Of a DNA stretch of 64,000 nucleotides, positions 1 through 8,967 are shown piece by piece (within the stretch, counting starts at the first letter, position 1; every line of letters begins with the position of its first letter). The translations under genes were made by a program, and so were the position numbers. The stretch lies in assembly GCA_023439185.1 (NCBI GenBank), contig JAEXOR010000044.1:201837-265836 (forward strand), written 5' to 3'. Under the pieces are notes generated by a model. It made no database searches, was not told where the DNA came from, and saw only the letters and a list, made by a program, of their open reading frames with translations. The stretch is from Bacillota bacterium. Lineage in GTDB: Bacteria > Bacillota > Desulfotomaculia > Desulfotomaculales > Desulfallaceae.

Positions 1-1
1 A

Positions 2-964
2 ATTCAAATTATGCTGCTGCGTGGCGAGTTAAATAAAGAGCAGTTTCAAGGAATATTGGCCCGGGCCAATTGTATCCGGCGGCCGGAGGCGGCCAGGAAA
101 GTAATTTCGCTGACCCAAAAATCCGGGGGTTTTGATGAAATGGTCAAGGCGGACCCCGCTTTGCTTTCCTTTATTTCCGTGCCCATGATTGTGGGCATGA
201 AAACCGTCGGTATACTGGTGTTAATGCACCGCCGGGCGGAGAAAGAAAACCACCGGGGGAATTATTCGCCCCGGGATATTGATACCATTTCCGTTTTTGC
301 CGACCAGGCGGCCCTGGTATTGCATAACACGCTGTTAAAAATAGAGAACGGCAAAAAGGAAGTATACTTGGAAACCATTGCGGCACTGGTTTCGGCCGTC
401 GATGCCAAAGACCGCTACACCCGCAATCATTCCAAAAATGTAGCTCGGATGGCGGTTCTGCTGTCCCGGGAGCTTAAGCTCGACGCCCGGGAGATCCAGG
501 CCGTTGAATACGGCTCGCTATTGCATGATGTAGGTAAAATAGGCATTCCTGAAGCTATTTTAAACAAAAAGGGTAAGCTGGAGGATGAAGAATTTGAAAG
601 GATTAAGCAGCACCCTGTAATCGGGGTCGGCATTCTGCAGCCGGTGGATTTTTTGCACAGCATCCACGATATTATACACTACCACCATGAAAGAATTGAC
701 GGCCGGGGTTACCCCGACGGGCTAAAGGGAGAGGAGATCCCCTTTGAAGCCCGCATAGTGTCCATCGCCGACGCCTGGGACGCCATGACCTCAGACCGTT
801 CTTACCGGCAAGGGATGTCTGAGGAACGGGCATTGGCTGAACTGCAGAATCATGCCGGCGGGCAATTTGACGCCTATATGGCAAAGGCTTTTGTAACCAT
901 GGTTAAACAGGGCCCGGCGTTGTTTTGCTCATATGGCGGGCAGCACCAGGCTTTGGGAATTTAA
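2..964 (+). CDS. GAF-HD-GYP domain phosphodiesterase, 5'-truncated by window edge
   Basis: The reading frame is open to the window edge, so the gene probably starts upstream; the first in-frame ATG is at 11. The first ~105 residues read as the end of a GAF sensor domain (FADQAALVLHNTLL helix). The rest is an HD-GYP domain with the HD pair in HDVGKIGIP (about residue 171) and the second metal/GYP motif HHERIDGRGYPDG. HD-GYP enzymes hydrolyse cyclic di-GMP to pGpG or GMP in the cytoplasm. Both metal-binding motifs are intact, so an active enzyme is likely. The same window encodes a PilB ATPase with a c-di-GMP-type MshEN domain, a possible indirect link. It ends before an iron-regulated promoter region and is probably not in that operon. 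Confidence 0.85.
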   Translation: MQIMLLRGELNKEQFQGILARANCIRRPEAARKVISLTQKSGGFDEMVKADPALLSFISVPMIVGMKTVGILVLMHRRAEKENHRGNYSPRDIDTISVFADQAALVLHNTLLKIENGKKEVYLETIAALVSAVDAKDRYTRNHSKNVARMAVLLSRELKLDAREIQAVEYGSLLHDVGKIGIPEAILNKKGKLEDEEFERIKQHPVIGVGILQPVDFLHSIHDIIHYHHERIDGRGYPDGLKGEEIPFEARIVSIADAWDAMTSDRSYRQGMSEERALAELQNHAGGQFDAYMAKAFVTMVKQGPALFCSYGGQHQALGI

Positions 965-982
965 TATAATTCTAAAAAGCCC

Positions 983-1038
983 TTGACAAATATAAGCCAA
1001 ATATTTTAATATAAAAAACGAAAATGATTATCATTATC
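983..1038 (+). promoter_or_regulatory. Promoter with downstream Fur box
   Basis: TTGACA at 983-988 is followed after 18 bases by TAATAT at 1007-1012. A Fur-type operator, GAAAATGATTATCATTATC, lies at 1020-1038 and matches the 19-bp consensus GATAATGATAATCATTATC at 17 positions. It is about 390 bases upstream of the ABC transporter genes and may be a distal iron-regulated promoter for them or for a lost small gene. Confidence 0.6.
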
Positions 1039-1229
1039 GTAGATTTTCAAACACTCTCCCCTTTTTCTCCCTATCCTGGCGGACGTTATTTAACGTACCG
1101 CTCTTTTTTTTAAATCATGAACAGTAAGTCTTTGATTTGGGCGGCGGGCCGGGAATTATGGCTATTGAAGGCGTGGTATTCGAGCAGCCGAAGGCTGTCT
1201 TATCCGGCTTAAAAAAGGGTAGTTTGTGC
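1039..1229. other. Intergenic stretch without a convincing gene
   Basis: Between the two Fur-box promoters there is no ORF with a ribosome binding site. A 38-codon frame from the ATG at 1157 has no Shine-Dalgarno sequence and no recognisable protein. A short palindrome (ACGTTA-TT-TAACGT, 1083-1096) followed by a T run could weakly terminate transcripts from the upstream promoter. Confidence 0.4.
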
Positions 1230-1291
1230 TTGACAAAAAGCCGCAATAGGGATAATTTAGTAACAGATAAATGATAATGATAATCATTAGC
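1230..1291 (+). promoter_or_regulatory. Promoter and Fur box of the ABC/serine acetyltransferase/Sfp operon
   Basis: TTGACA (1230-1235), 17 bases, TAATTT (1253-1258) form a good vegetative promoter. Just downstream lies GATAATGATAATCATTAGC at 1273-1291, 18 of 19 matches to the Fur consensus. Its position over the expected transcription start suggests repression by iron-loaded Fur. Confidence 0.8.
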
Positions 1292-1346
1292 AACAGGTAG
1301 CGTGGAAGCATGACAGCATTGGTGCGGCCACATTTTTGGCTTTTTT

Positions 1347-1364
1347 ACCGACGTTAACGTCTAT
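1347..1364. promoter_or_regulatory. Degenerate copy of the 18-bp leader palindrome (C copy)
   Basis: ACCGACG-TTAA-CGTCTAT lies 68 bases before the ABC start codon. It shares the GACG-N4-CGTC core and the whole right arm with two exact palindromes at 8842-8859 and 54309-54326, which also lie downstream of Fur-type promoters. A second palindrome, TGGTCAGACCA, follows at 1373-1383. Function unknown; operator or RNA hairpin are both possible. Confidence 0.45.
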
Positions 1365-1431
1365 TTAAGCAATGGTCAGACCAGTCAATCAGCGGGAAAA
1401 TAATTGATGCTACGCAAAGAGGTGTTTAGAG

Positions 1432-3180
1432 ATGGAAGCGAACAAATCGCTGCTCTGGCAAAGCCAGAGGGGCAGGCTGACCGCCGCCGGCCTGCTGATG
1501 GCCCTGAGTGTGGCGGCGGGCGTGTTCCCGGTTTTGCTGGTGATGAAGGTATTTATGGAGATCATGTCCCTGGCGCCCAACCAAAGCGGTATTAATCTTT
1601 ACCTGGCCTTGATTTTTATGTTTCTGGCCATGAAAGCGATATTTTACGGCCTGTCCCTTGCTTATTCCCATATTGCGGCCTACTACGTGCTGGCCGACAT
1701 CCGGATGCTGATTATCCGGCACCTGCGCAAGCTGAACCTGGGCTTTTTCCAAACCCAGAGGGCCGGCGGACTGACTAAAATTATCAACCATGACGTGGAG
1801 CAGGTGGAACTGTACCTGGCCCATGCCCTGCCGGATCTGTTTGCCACGGTATCGGTGCCGGTGGTGATCCTGGCGACGGTATGCGTGGTTGACTGGCGGC
1901 TGGCCGTAAGCATGATCGCCCTGATGCCCCTCGCTTTTGTCAATATTGCGTTATTGTCCGGCGTGTGGAAAAAAATGACCGTTGCTTACAGCCGGAGCCT
2001 GGCGGAAATGTCGTCCAGCCTGATGGAGTTCATTGCCACCATCCCGGTGATTAAAGCCTTCAGCAAAGAGGAAAACCGGACCGGCTCCCTGCGCGGCGCC
2101 ATGGCGGAGTACCGGAAATGGGCTACCCGCCAGATTATTTTTTCGGCGGCTCCCGTCGGGGTGCTGGGCATTTTTATTGAAGGGGGGCTGGCCGTCATGG
2201 CGGTGGTGGGTTCCACGCTGCTGATGCGGGGAAGCGTCAGCGTGGAACAGTTTCTGACGGCCGTTATCCTGGGCATTCCCTTTTACGGGGCGCTGGCCAG
2301 GCTTTTTTTCATCGGCAGCACCAGTGTTTTATACGATAACTCCATTAAGAACATCAATTCGATTATGACGGTGGAACCGCCGCGGACCGGGGACTCCGCC
2401 GTGCCGGTGAAAAACTTTGCCATTGAGTTCAAAGACGTTACCTTCAGCTATAAAGAGGGGGAAGAGGTGCTGAAGGAAATCAGCTTCACAATCCCCCCCC
2501 ACACCGTCACGGCCATTGTGGGCAAGTCGGGTTCGGGAAAGAGCACCCTGGCCAATTTGCTGATGAGGTTCTGGTTCCCCCAGGCGGGGCAGATTACCAT
2601 CGGCGGCCATGATATCAGGGAAATGAAGGAGGAAGTCCTGTCCAACCTTATTTCCATGGTGCACCAGGATGTTTATCTTTTTAACACCACCATTGCCGAA
2701 AATATCCGGCTGGGCAGGCAGGACGCCGACGACCGCCAGGTGTACGAGGCGGCGGAAATGGCCAGGATGCATGATATCGTTCAAACCATGCCCGAAGGGT
2801 ATCAAACCGTGGTGGGGGAAAAGGGGGCGCGCCTTTCGGGGGGGCAAAAGCAGCGGATTTCCATCGCCCGGGCGATTTTGAAAAACGCCCCGATCATTAT
2901 TCTGGACGAGGCAACGGCTTCCATCGATCCTTATAATGAAAAGCTGATCCACCAGGCGATCAGCAACCTCACCCAAGACAAGACCTTGATTGTTATTGCC
3001 CACCATTTGCATACCATTACCGGGGCCGATCAGATCCTGCTCCTTGACGAGGGCAGAATAGCCGCGGCGGGCAGGCATGAAGAACTGCTGGAAAGCTCCC
3101 TGCTGTACAGGCAGATGTGGCGGGACCAGGAACAAATCAACCACTGGGGCATCAAGGAGGCGGCGCAATGCGCGAATTAA
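1432..3180 (+). CDS. ABC half transporter, YbtP/IrtA-like (siderophore uptake type)
   Basis: 582-residue half transporter with an N-terminal six-helix exporter-fold membrane domain (about residues 15-300) and a C-terminal nucleotide-binding domain. Walker A is GKSGSGKST (about 363-371), signature LSGGQ (about 469), Walker B IIILDEAT, with H-loop His in IAHHLHTI. Family knowledge: YbtP/YbtQ and IrtA/IrtB have exporter folds but import ferric siderophores across the cytoplasmic membrane. The start ATG at 1432 follows AGAGGTGTTTAGAG. It overlaps the next gene by 13 bases, so the two probably form a heterodimer. The Fur-box promoter upstream and Sfp plus serine acetyltransferase downstream support an iron-siderophore role; export cannot be excluded from sequence. 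Confidence 0.85.
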   Translation: MEANKSLLWQSQRGRLTAAGLLMALSVAAGVFPVLLVMKVFMEIMSLAPNQSGINLYLALIFMFLAMKAIFYGLSLAYSHIAAYYVLADIRMLIIRHLRKLNLGFFQTQRAGGLTKIINHDVEQVELYLAHALPDLFATVSVPVVILATVCVVDWRLAVSMIALMPLAFVNIALLSGVWKKMTVAYSRSLAEMSSSLMEFIATIPVIKAFSKEENRTGSLRGAMAEYRKWATRQIIFSAAPVGVLGIFIEGGLAVMAVVGSTLLMRGSVSVEQFLTAVILGIPFYGALARLFFIGSTSVLYDNSIKNINSIMTVEPPRTGDSAVPVKNFAIEFKDVTFSYKEGEEVLKEISFTIPPHTVTAIVGKSGSGKSTLANLLMRFWFPQAGQITIGGHDIREMKEEVLSNLISMVHQDVYLFNTTIAENIRLGRQDADDRQVYEAAEMARMHDIVQTMPEGYQTVVGEKGARLSGGQKQRISIARAILKNAPIIILDEATASIDPYNEKLIHQAISNLTQDKTLIVIAHHLHTITGADQILLLDEGRIAAAGRHEELLESSLLYRQMWRDQEQINHWGIKEAAQCAN

Positions 3181-4907
3181 TCGATATCGTCAGGAGTACC
3201 GAGCCAAAGGAAAAAACTTTGTTGGGGGCGGCTGTCTGCCTGTGGTCGTTTTGGTCGCTGCTGGGCGCTTCCGTTGTCATCTTGATCTTATTAATGCTGC
3301 AAGAAATTTTGACGGCCGGCTTTGCCGTTGAGCGGGTGCACATGTTCTGGTGGGCCATTATCGGGGTCATCGTGCTCAAAGGAGCCGCGCTGTCGCTGGC
3401 CAACATTCTTTCCCACCTGGCGGGCTATGCCATTGTGGGGCGCATGCGGTTCGAAATGATTGACCGGCTCAAGCGGTTCTCCCTTGGATTTTTCACCAAG
3501 GAAAGGCTGGGCCACATATCCACCGTGATCCACCATGATATCGACATGATGGAAGCGCTGGTGGCCCATTTATGGACCCGGATGACCAGTGACGTTATTG
3601 TTTCGCTGGTCATTGCCGTCGGACTTTTTATCGTGGACTGGCGGCTGGGCCTGGCTTTAATCTCCTTTTTGCCCGTTGCCTTCGCTGTTCTGTGGTGGGG
3701 TCACCGGAGGGGGGCGAAATACCACCGGGTAAACCAGGATAACATGTATGCCATGGTCAGCGCCTTCGTGGAGTACACCAGGGGCATCCCGGTATTGAAA
3801 TCCTTTTCGGAAAACCCCACGTTTTTTAAACAACTGCAGGATAAGGTGGCCGCTTTTGGCGCCAGCAGCCGGAAATCCGCCCAAATGGCGGCCCTGTACG
3901 TGGGCGGCTACACCCTGTTTATGGAGCTGTGCTACGGCGTCGTGGCGGCGGCGGGGGCGTACATGGTGCTGGGGGGCAGGGTGGAGCTGATTGTCTATGT
4001 TGTTTTCATCATCCTGGGCCGGGAGTTCGCCAAGCCGCTGGCCAACGCTGAGCTTTACTGGGTCAATTACATCAAGATCAGGGACAGCTACGCGCGCATC
4101 AGTTCCATCAGCCGGCACCCGGTAATTCCCGCTCCGGCGTCGCCGCGGCGGCCGGAAAAGTATGACGTGCGGTTTGACAACGTCTCCTTCCGCTACCAGG
4201 AGAATGATTTTGCACTGCAAGATATTAATTTCGCCATCGGGCAAAACACCATTACCGCCCTGGTAAGCCAGTCGGGCTCGGGCAAAACGACCATTGCCAA
4301 TCTGCTGGTCCGGTTTTGGGATGTGCAGGGCGGCAGCATTAAAATCGGCGGCGTGGATATCAGGGAAATCAACTATGACGACCTTTTATCCCTGATCGGT
4401 ATCGTGATGCAGGACGTGATTTTGTTTAACGACACCATTTATGAAAATATCCGGGTGGGCAAAAGAAACGCCTCCCGGGAAGAGATTGTTGAAGCGGCCC
4501 AAAAGGCCATGATCCACGACTTTATCTCCTCCCTACCCGACGGGTACAATACCATGATTGGCGAGAACGGCGCCGGTCTGTCCGGAGGCCAGAAGCAAAG
4601 GATTTCCATCGCCAGGGTGCTGCTGAAAAACGCGCCCGTTGTCATCCTGGATGAAGCCACCAGCGGCGTGGACCCCATCAACGAAAGAAAGATTCAGCAG
4701 GCCATGAGCAACCTGGCCCGGGGCCGGACGCTGCTGGTAATCGCCCACCACCTCCAGACCATTAAAGGGGCGGATCAGATTATTGTGCTGGATAAAGGCA
4801 AAATCGTCGAAAAGGGAAACCACGGGGAGTTGGTGGCGGCGCAGGGGCTGTATAAGAAACTCTGGGATGCGCAGACCGAGGCCAAGGGCTGGAAGTTTGC
4901 CGGCTGA
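3168..4907 (+). CDS. ABC half transporter, YbtQ/IrtB-like, partner of the preceding gene
   Basis: 579-residue half transporter with membrane domain then ATPase domain. The chosen ATG (3168) lies 7 bases after AAGGAGG and inside the end of the preceding gene; an upstream GTG-type frame extension lacks a ribosome binding site. Signature LSGGQKQR and Walker B VVILDEATSGVD are present. The Walker A reads SQSGSGKTT: the first glycine of GxxGxGK is serine, a mild deviation not seen in the partner (GKSGSGKST). Asymmetric ATP sites are common in heterodimeric exporters-fold pairs. Likely role: import of the ferric metallophore made by the 19.6-41.6 kb genes. Confidence 0.85.
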   Translation: MRELIDIVRSTEPKEKTLLGAAVCLWSFWSLLGASVVILILLMLQEILTAGFAVERVHMFWWAIIGVIVLKGAALSLANILSHLAGYAIVGRMRFEMIDRLKRFSLGFFTKERLGHISTVIHHDIDMMEALVAHLWTRMTSDVIVSLVIAVGLFIVDWRLGLALISFLPVAFAVLWWGHRRGAKYHRVNQDNMYAMVSAFVEYTRGIPVLKSFSENPTFFKQLQDKVAAFGASSRKSAQMAALYVGGYTLFMELCYGVVAAAGAYMVLGGRVELIVYVVFIILGREFAKPLANAELYWVNYIKIRDSYARISSISRHPVIPAPASPRRPEKYDVRFDNVSFRYQENDFALQDINFAIGQNTITALVSQSGSGKTTIANLLVRFWDVQGGSIKIGGVDIREINYDDLLSLIGIVMQDVILFNDTIYENIRVGKRNASREEIVEAAQKAMIHDFISSLPDGYNTMIGENGAGLSGGQKQRISIARVLLKNAPVVILDEATSGVDPINERKIQQAMSNLARGRTLLVIAHHLQTIKGADQIIVLDKGKIVEKGNHGELVAAQGLYKKLWDAQTEAKGWKFAG

Positions 4908-4987
4908 CGTGATGGCGTAGTTTTTGCAGCCCCGGCCGGCCATTATTTATCGCAGTAATCGAAGATGTAAGAAAGGCGGAGAGCGAG

Positions 4988-5575
4988 ATGCTTGCTTTGG
5001 TTGAAGATGTCAGGGCCATTTACCGGAACGATCCGGCCTGCAAAAATGTGGAGTTTTTATTGTACCCTTCCTTTCACGTCATGATCTTTCACCGTTATTT
5101 AATCCATCCTTTTTACTGCCTGGGGATACCCTTTTTGCCCCGTTTGCTTTCCCAGGTATTGCGTTTTATCACCGGCATGGAAATCCATCCGGGCGCCAAA
5201 ATCAAACCGGGCTTTTTTGGCGATCACGGCTGCGGCGTGGTGATCGGGGAAACGGTGGAAATCGGCAGAAACTGCACCATGTTTCATGGCGTTACCCTGG
5301 GAGGTACCGGCAGGGAAAAAGGGAAAAGGCACCCCACCATCGGGGACAACGTTTTAATCGGCCACGGAGCCACCATCCTGGGGCCGGTGACCATCGGCAG
5401 CCGGAGCAAAATCGGCGCCCAAACGGTAATTGTGAACCGGGACGTGCCGGATAACTGCACGGTGGTCGGTTCGCCGGCGCGGATTGTGCGCATGAACAAT
5501 AAAACAGCTGATTTGCCCCTGCCCGTGCCGCATTACCGGAACGATTTCAAGCTTTACAGCAGCGGCGGCAAATAA
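4988..5575 (+). CDS. cysE: Serine O-acetyltransferase (short EpsC-type CysE)
   Basis: 195 residues, the short form of the family. It has a left-handed beta-helix of hexapeptide repeats and the hallmark block FFGDHGCGVVIGETV followed by GVTLGGTG and GKRHPTIGDNVLIG. The His of DHG is the catalytic His of the family. The reaction is acetyl-CoA plus L-serine giving O-acetyl-L-serine, the direct precursor of L-cysteine. It starts 80 bases after the ABC pair in the Fur-box operon. Since the NRPS genes activate three cysteines, a dedicated, iron-regulated precursor supply is a sensible inference. The canonical isoleucine in FFIDHG is Gly here, without obvious effect. Confidence 0.9.
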   Translation: MLALVEDVRAIYRNDPACKNVEFLLYPSFHVMIFHRYLIHPFYCLGIPFLPRLLSQVLRFITGMEIHPGAKIKPGFFGDHGCGVVIGETVEIGRNCTMFHGVTLGGTGREKGKRHPTIGDNVLIGHGATILGPVTIGSRSKIGAQTVIVNRDVPDNCTVVGSPARIVRMNNKTADLPLPVPHYRNDFKLYSSGGK

Positions 5576-5610
5576 GGAAAGGGCCTGCCTGCCGCACACG
5601 GAGGTGGAGG

Positions 5611-6285
5611 ATGAAGATATATGCCGCAGAGTTAACGGACACGGCTGCCGGCGCCGACCTTGACCGGTTATGCGCCGGTCTGACGCGGGAAAGGCAGGCG
5701 CGGATTAAAAAGACGGTCAGGCGGGAAAGCGCCCGGCAGATTCTACTGGCGGAGCTGGTGCTCAGGCGCGCCGTCAGCGAGAACCTGCCGCTGCCGGTGG
5801 GAAAAATAGCCTTTGATTACAACCCGTACGGCAAGCCTTTTCTGGTTAACGCCGGCGGTTTTCATTTTAACCTGTCCCACTCCGGCCGGTGGGTGGTTTG
5901 TGTCATTGACAGCGCGCCGGCGGGTATCGATATCGAGTTGGTTAAGCCCGTCGGTTATGATCTGGCCGGCCGATTTTTTTCCCGGCTGGAATATGCGGAC
6001 CTGATGGCGCGGAACGAACCCGAGCGGCTGAACTATTTTTATGCCCTGTGGACCCTGAAGGAAAGCTACATCAAGGCGCTGGGCCGGGGGCTGTTCAAGT
6101 CCCTGGACTCCTTTGCCATTAGAATTAACCATGACCGGATTCAACGGCTGGAAACGGAAAATGAACCGGGGGACTGGTTTTTTAAACAGTACGAGATCGA
6201 CGGGGACTATAAAATGTCCGTGTGCGCCAGCCACGAGCGTTTCCCAGCCGAGGTTGTGATCAGGGAGTGGGATTATTTTATCTGA
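5611..6285 (+). CDS. sfp: Sfp-type 4'-phosphopantetheinyl transferase
   Basis: 224 residues. The family signatures are all visible: PYGKPFL, FHFNLSHSG, GIDIELV (Mg/CoA-binding Asp and Glu) and WTLKESYIKALGRGL. These enzymes transfer phosphopantetheine from CoA to the conserved serine of carrier domains. The length fits the Sfp rather than the short AcpS class. It lies 35 bases after the serine acetyltransferase gene, with GGAGGTGGAGG before the ATG. The likely substrates are the ACP/PCP domains of the fatty-acyl ligase, the PKS-NRPS and the two NRPS proteins encoded at 19.6-41.6 kb. Confidence 0.93.
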   Translation: MKIYAAELTDTAAGADLDRLCAGLTRERQARIKKTVRRESARQILLAELVLRRAVSENLPLPVGKIAFDYNPYGKPFLVNAGGFHFNLSHSGRWVVCVIDSAPAGIDIELVKPVGYDLAGRFFSRLEYADLMARNEPERLNYFYALWTLKESYIKALGRGLFKSLDSFAIRINHDRIQRLETENEPGDWFFKQYEIDGDYKMSVCASHERFPAEVVIREWDYFI

Positions 6286-6324
6286 GTTAAACATAATCCA
6301 AAGGTATTAAAAAGAGGGGGAAAA

Positions 6325-6939
6325 ATGCTTAATAAATTTGTAAACAGGACGGCCAAAAGACCGGCGGGCCGGCTGGGAAAAATGATGTACCGCAATCCGC
6401 ACGGCCATTACCAGTCTTTTCATCTGACCCTGGAGAAACTTCAGCTTAAACCGGAGGACGTATTTCTGGAAATTGGCTGCGGGGGAGGGGTTTTGCTGTC
6501 TATGGCCCTGGAAACTGTAAAAGAGGCCAAAGCCATTGACCACAGCCGTGATATGGTTCAGCTTGCCGGAGAGAAAAATCAGGCTGCGCTGGCCGAAGGA
6601 CGGCTGGAAATTGTTCAGGGCGATGCCGAATCGCTGCCCTGGGAGGACAACATCTTTACTTGTGCCGCAGCCAGCAATATGTTCTTTTTTATTGAAAATC
6701 CCCTGCGGGCTTTATGTGAACTCCACCGGGTTTTACAGCCGGGGGGACGCCTGGTTATTGCTTCGGCAGAAAATACGGTATGGTTAAAGACCTTGTTTTT
6801 TTTCTGGTTTCATTCCCTCAAACTGTACAAAAACTCAAAAATGGAAGAGATGCTGAAACAGGCGGGATTCGCCATAGTTGAAGTGAAAACGGAAAAGTTC
6901 ATTCAAATAAGCTATGCAGAAAAAACTACCCCTGTTTGA
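6325..6939 (+). CDS. Class I SAM-dependent methyltransferase
   Basis: 204 residues with SAM motif [13 protein letters not shown] (about 48-59), acidic motif II around KAIDHSRDM and a motif near QGDAESLPW, typical of small-molecule methyltransferases of the Methyltransf_11 type. It is the last gene of the ABC-acetyltransferase-Sfp operon (39-base gap, GAGGGGG ribosome binding site). Its substrate is not evident; a siderophore tailoring role is possible because of context. The end overlaps the convergent chemoreceptor gene by 14 bases. Confidence 0.7.
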   Translation: MLNKFVNRTAKRPAGRLGKMMYRNPHGHYQSFHLTLEKLQLKPEDVFLEIGCGGGVLLSMALETVKEAKAIDHSRDMVQLAGEKNQAALAEGRLEIVQGDAESLPWEDNIFTCAAASNMFFFIENPLRALCELHRVLQPGGRLVIASAENTVWLKTLFFFWFHSLKLYKNSKMEEMLKQAGFAIVEVKTEKFIQISYAEKTTPV

Positions 6940-8497
6940 CCTTGAATGAGTTCATTAGCAGGCGCAGATCCGCAGCCGACGCGGTAAGCATTTCGCTTAT
7001 CGCATTCATTTCTTCAGTAACGGCGTTTTGCTCTTCCACCGTGGCAGTTACGTTTTGCATGCCTTCGGAAATTTGTTCCACGGCTGCTGCGACCTGCTGC
7101 ACGCCCCCGGCAACATAACTGACTTTCTCAAGGACGTCCTTTAGGGCCGTCCCCACTTCCCCAACCACCTTTAGTCCGGTTTCAGCTTCTCCGCTGCCGG
7201 CGGTTATTGCCTTGATGGCTGATGCTATCTCCGACTGATTTTTGTTGATCAATTGATTGATCTCCATGGCGGCCCGGCCGGATTCCTCGGCCAGTTTACG
7301 CACCTCTTCGGCCACAACGGCAAAGCCCCTGCCGGATTCTCCGGCCCGCGCCGACTCAATAGCCGCGTTTAAGGCCAACAGATTGGTTTGATCAGCTATT
7401 TGCGTAATAATTTCAGTGATCTTGGTAATTTCACCGGCCGTGCTGCTTAATTCCTCAATCGCTTCTTTAACCGTGGCCGTAGTTGACGCCATTGCCCCGA
7501 TCTGCTTTTCCAACCGGTTAATCTGTTCCCGGCCGCCCGTGGCTATCTTGCTTGTTTCTCCGGCATCGGTACTCACACGGTGAACATTATTCTCGATCCG
7601 GCCGGCTGCTTCGGTGATACCCAAAACAGTTGCGGTTGTTTCGTTGGCTCCGTCGGCAACCTGCCGGGCATTTTGAGACAATTGCCCGGATATTTCCGCT
7701 ACTCTGTCCGATTGCGCCCCTATTTTCCCCACTAGTTCCCTCAGGTTATCCTTCATGTTATTGAAGGCATTGGCCATAATAGACAACTCGTCGTTACCGG
7801 ATACCCGAATGGACTCTCCGGTAAGATCTCCGCTGGATATGATCTGTGCTCCGTGAACAACTTTTCCCAACGGTTTGGTGATTAAGCGCGTCAACAGGAA
7901 AGCAATTCCGATACCCAGCAGGAATGAAATTATGCCCACCGCAAGCATGGTCTTTTGTGCTTCACTGGAGCTGTGTTGAGTGTTTGATGAAATTTGATAT
8001 AGATTTTCCCGTCTCTCTTCAACAAGGCTGCTAATAAGCACAGCCAGTTCGTTTCTATTTAAAAAACCTTCCTGGCCGGCCAGAGCCAGGGCTTCGTCCA
8101 TCTTACCCGCGTCAGCCAGTTCAAAAATCGCCCTTCCCTGGATGGTGATATGTTCGTTTAATGCCTTTACCTCCAGATATTTTTCCCTGTGCGCCTCGCT
8201 TTTTGCGGTTTCCAGCATTTCGGCCTCTAATTTCTCATTGGCCGCCGCGTCACTGTCGAATAACGCGCGCATGTTCTCATCTTTGTTGATTAAGTAAGCC
8301 CGCACGGCGGCAACCTGACCCCTGGCATTATATTGAACTTGCCTCAGTTGATCGGTACGGAGTACCTCGTGGGCAATATCATCAATGCTGGTACGGATAT
8401 TTTGCACCTGTAAAATCGAAAAGGCCGAACCCACAGCAAATAAAAGCAGCACGGCAAGAAAACCGCCCAGAATTTTTAACGACAGAGAAAATCTCAT
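6926..8497 (-). CDS. Methyl-accepting chemotaxis protein, four-helix-bundle sensor type
   Basis: 523 residues: transmembrane helix about 7-29, helical periplasmic/extracellular sensor about 30-185 of the 4HB_MCP kind, second transmembrane helix about 186-206, HAMP domain, then the cytoplasmic signalling hairpin with the conserved tip [20 protein letters not shown] and [18 protein letters not shown]. It would relay ligand binding to CheA/CheW. No C-terminal CheR-tethering pentapeptide is present. No Fur box is seen on its own promoter side, in contrast to the second chemoreceptor at 61 kb. Ligand unknown. Confidence 0.92.
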   Translation of the reverse strand: MRFSLSLKILGGFLAVLLLFAVGSAFSILQVQNIRTSIDDIAHEVLRTDQLRQVQYNARGQVAAVRAYLINKDENMRALFDSDAAANEKLEAEMLETAKSEAHREKYLEVKALNEHITIQGRAIFELADAGKMDEALALAGQEGFLNRNELAVLISSLVEERRENLYQISSNTQHSSSEAQKTMLAVGIISFLLGIGIAFLLTRLITKPLGKVVHGAQIISSGDLTGESIRVSGNDELSIMANAFNNMKDNLRELVGKIGAQSDRVAEISGQLSQNARQVADGANETTATVLGITEAAGRIENNVHRVSTDAGETSKIATGGREQINRLEKQIGAMASTTATVKEAIEELSSTAGEITKITEIITQIADQTNLLALNAAIESARAGESGRGFAVVAEEVRKLAEESGRAAMEINQLINKNQSEIASAIKAITAGSGEAETGLKVVGEVGTALKDVLEKVSYVAGGVQQVAAAVEQISEGMQNVTATVEEQNAVTEEMNAISEMLTASAADLRLLMNSFKVKQG

Positions 8498-8610
8498 TTA
8501 ACCAAACCCACCTTAAATAAAAAATAATTTGGATATTATAACCGTTACAATGCATCCATTATTGTATCACTTTTCCATTGTAATTTTCAATAGTTTCATA
8601 AAACGGAGAA

Positions 8611-8780
8611 AGCGGGAGATCAATTCCGCCTGCTAAGCCATAATCCCGTCTCCGAGGCTTTATGAAATTTATTATCCTGTCTCCGGTGGAGATAATTGAA
8701 GAAAGAACATGCTCCTTTCTATAAGTTGAGGAATTTAGTTGCTAGCGTATTTTGACAATGATTATCATTATCATTAATAT
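8611..8780 (+). repeat. Leader region duplicated at 54087-54226 (copy A)
   Basis: Shares an ordered series of matches with copy B: AGCGGGAGATCAATTCCGCC (a 6-bp hairpin GCGGGA/TTCCGC), then a CCGTCTCCG element, a GATAAT-GAA-ACATGCT element, and finally the TTTTGACAATGATT promoter/Fur box. In copy B the left end falls in the 3' end of an Rpn transposase-like gene, suggesting that the two leaders derive from the same mobile or duplicated segment. The rest of 8498-8967 shows no gene. Confidence 0.55.
8752..8780 (+). promoter_or_regulatory. Fur-box promoter of the small gene at 8968
   Basis: TTGACA (8752-8757), 17-base spacer, TAATAT (8775-8780). The Fur box GACAATGATTATCATTATC (8754-8772, 17 of 19 consensus matches) fills the -35 to -10 interval, so metal-bound Fur would block polymerase. 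Confidence 0.85.
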
Positions 8781-8841
8781 TTTCTTATAAGTCTAAAATA
8801 GTTTTATTCATGTGTATTTTGGTGATTTTTTTTAACCACTT

Positions 8842-8859
8842 ATAGACGGTTGCGTCTAT
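8842..8859. promoter_or_regulatory. 18-bp leader palindrome (A copy)
   Basis: ATAGACG-GTTG-CGTCTAT, perfect 7-bp arms, about 60 bases downstream of the Fur-box promoter and 109 bases before the start codon. Identical arms recur at 54309-54326 behind another Fur-type promoter. Factor unknown. Confidence 0.6.
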
Positions 8860-8967
8860 TCATGCTTAATTGTTGTTACCGGAGCACTGGTGATTATTTG
8901 ATGGGAGACATGGAAAAAATTGAGCAATAAAACTGTACCTTCAAGGAGTTGTCGGACGGGGGTTGGT

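Noticed and set aside
1157..1273. 38-codon ORF between the two Fur-box promoters
   Set aside because: No Shine-Dalgarno sequence, no similarity recognised, and its end overlaps the second promoter.
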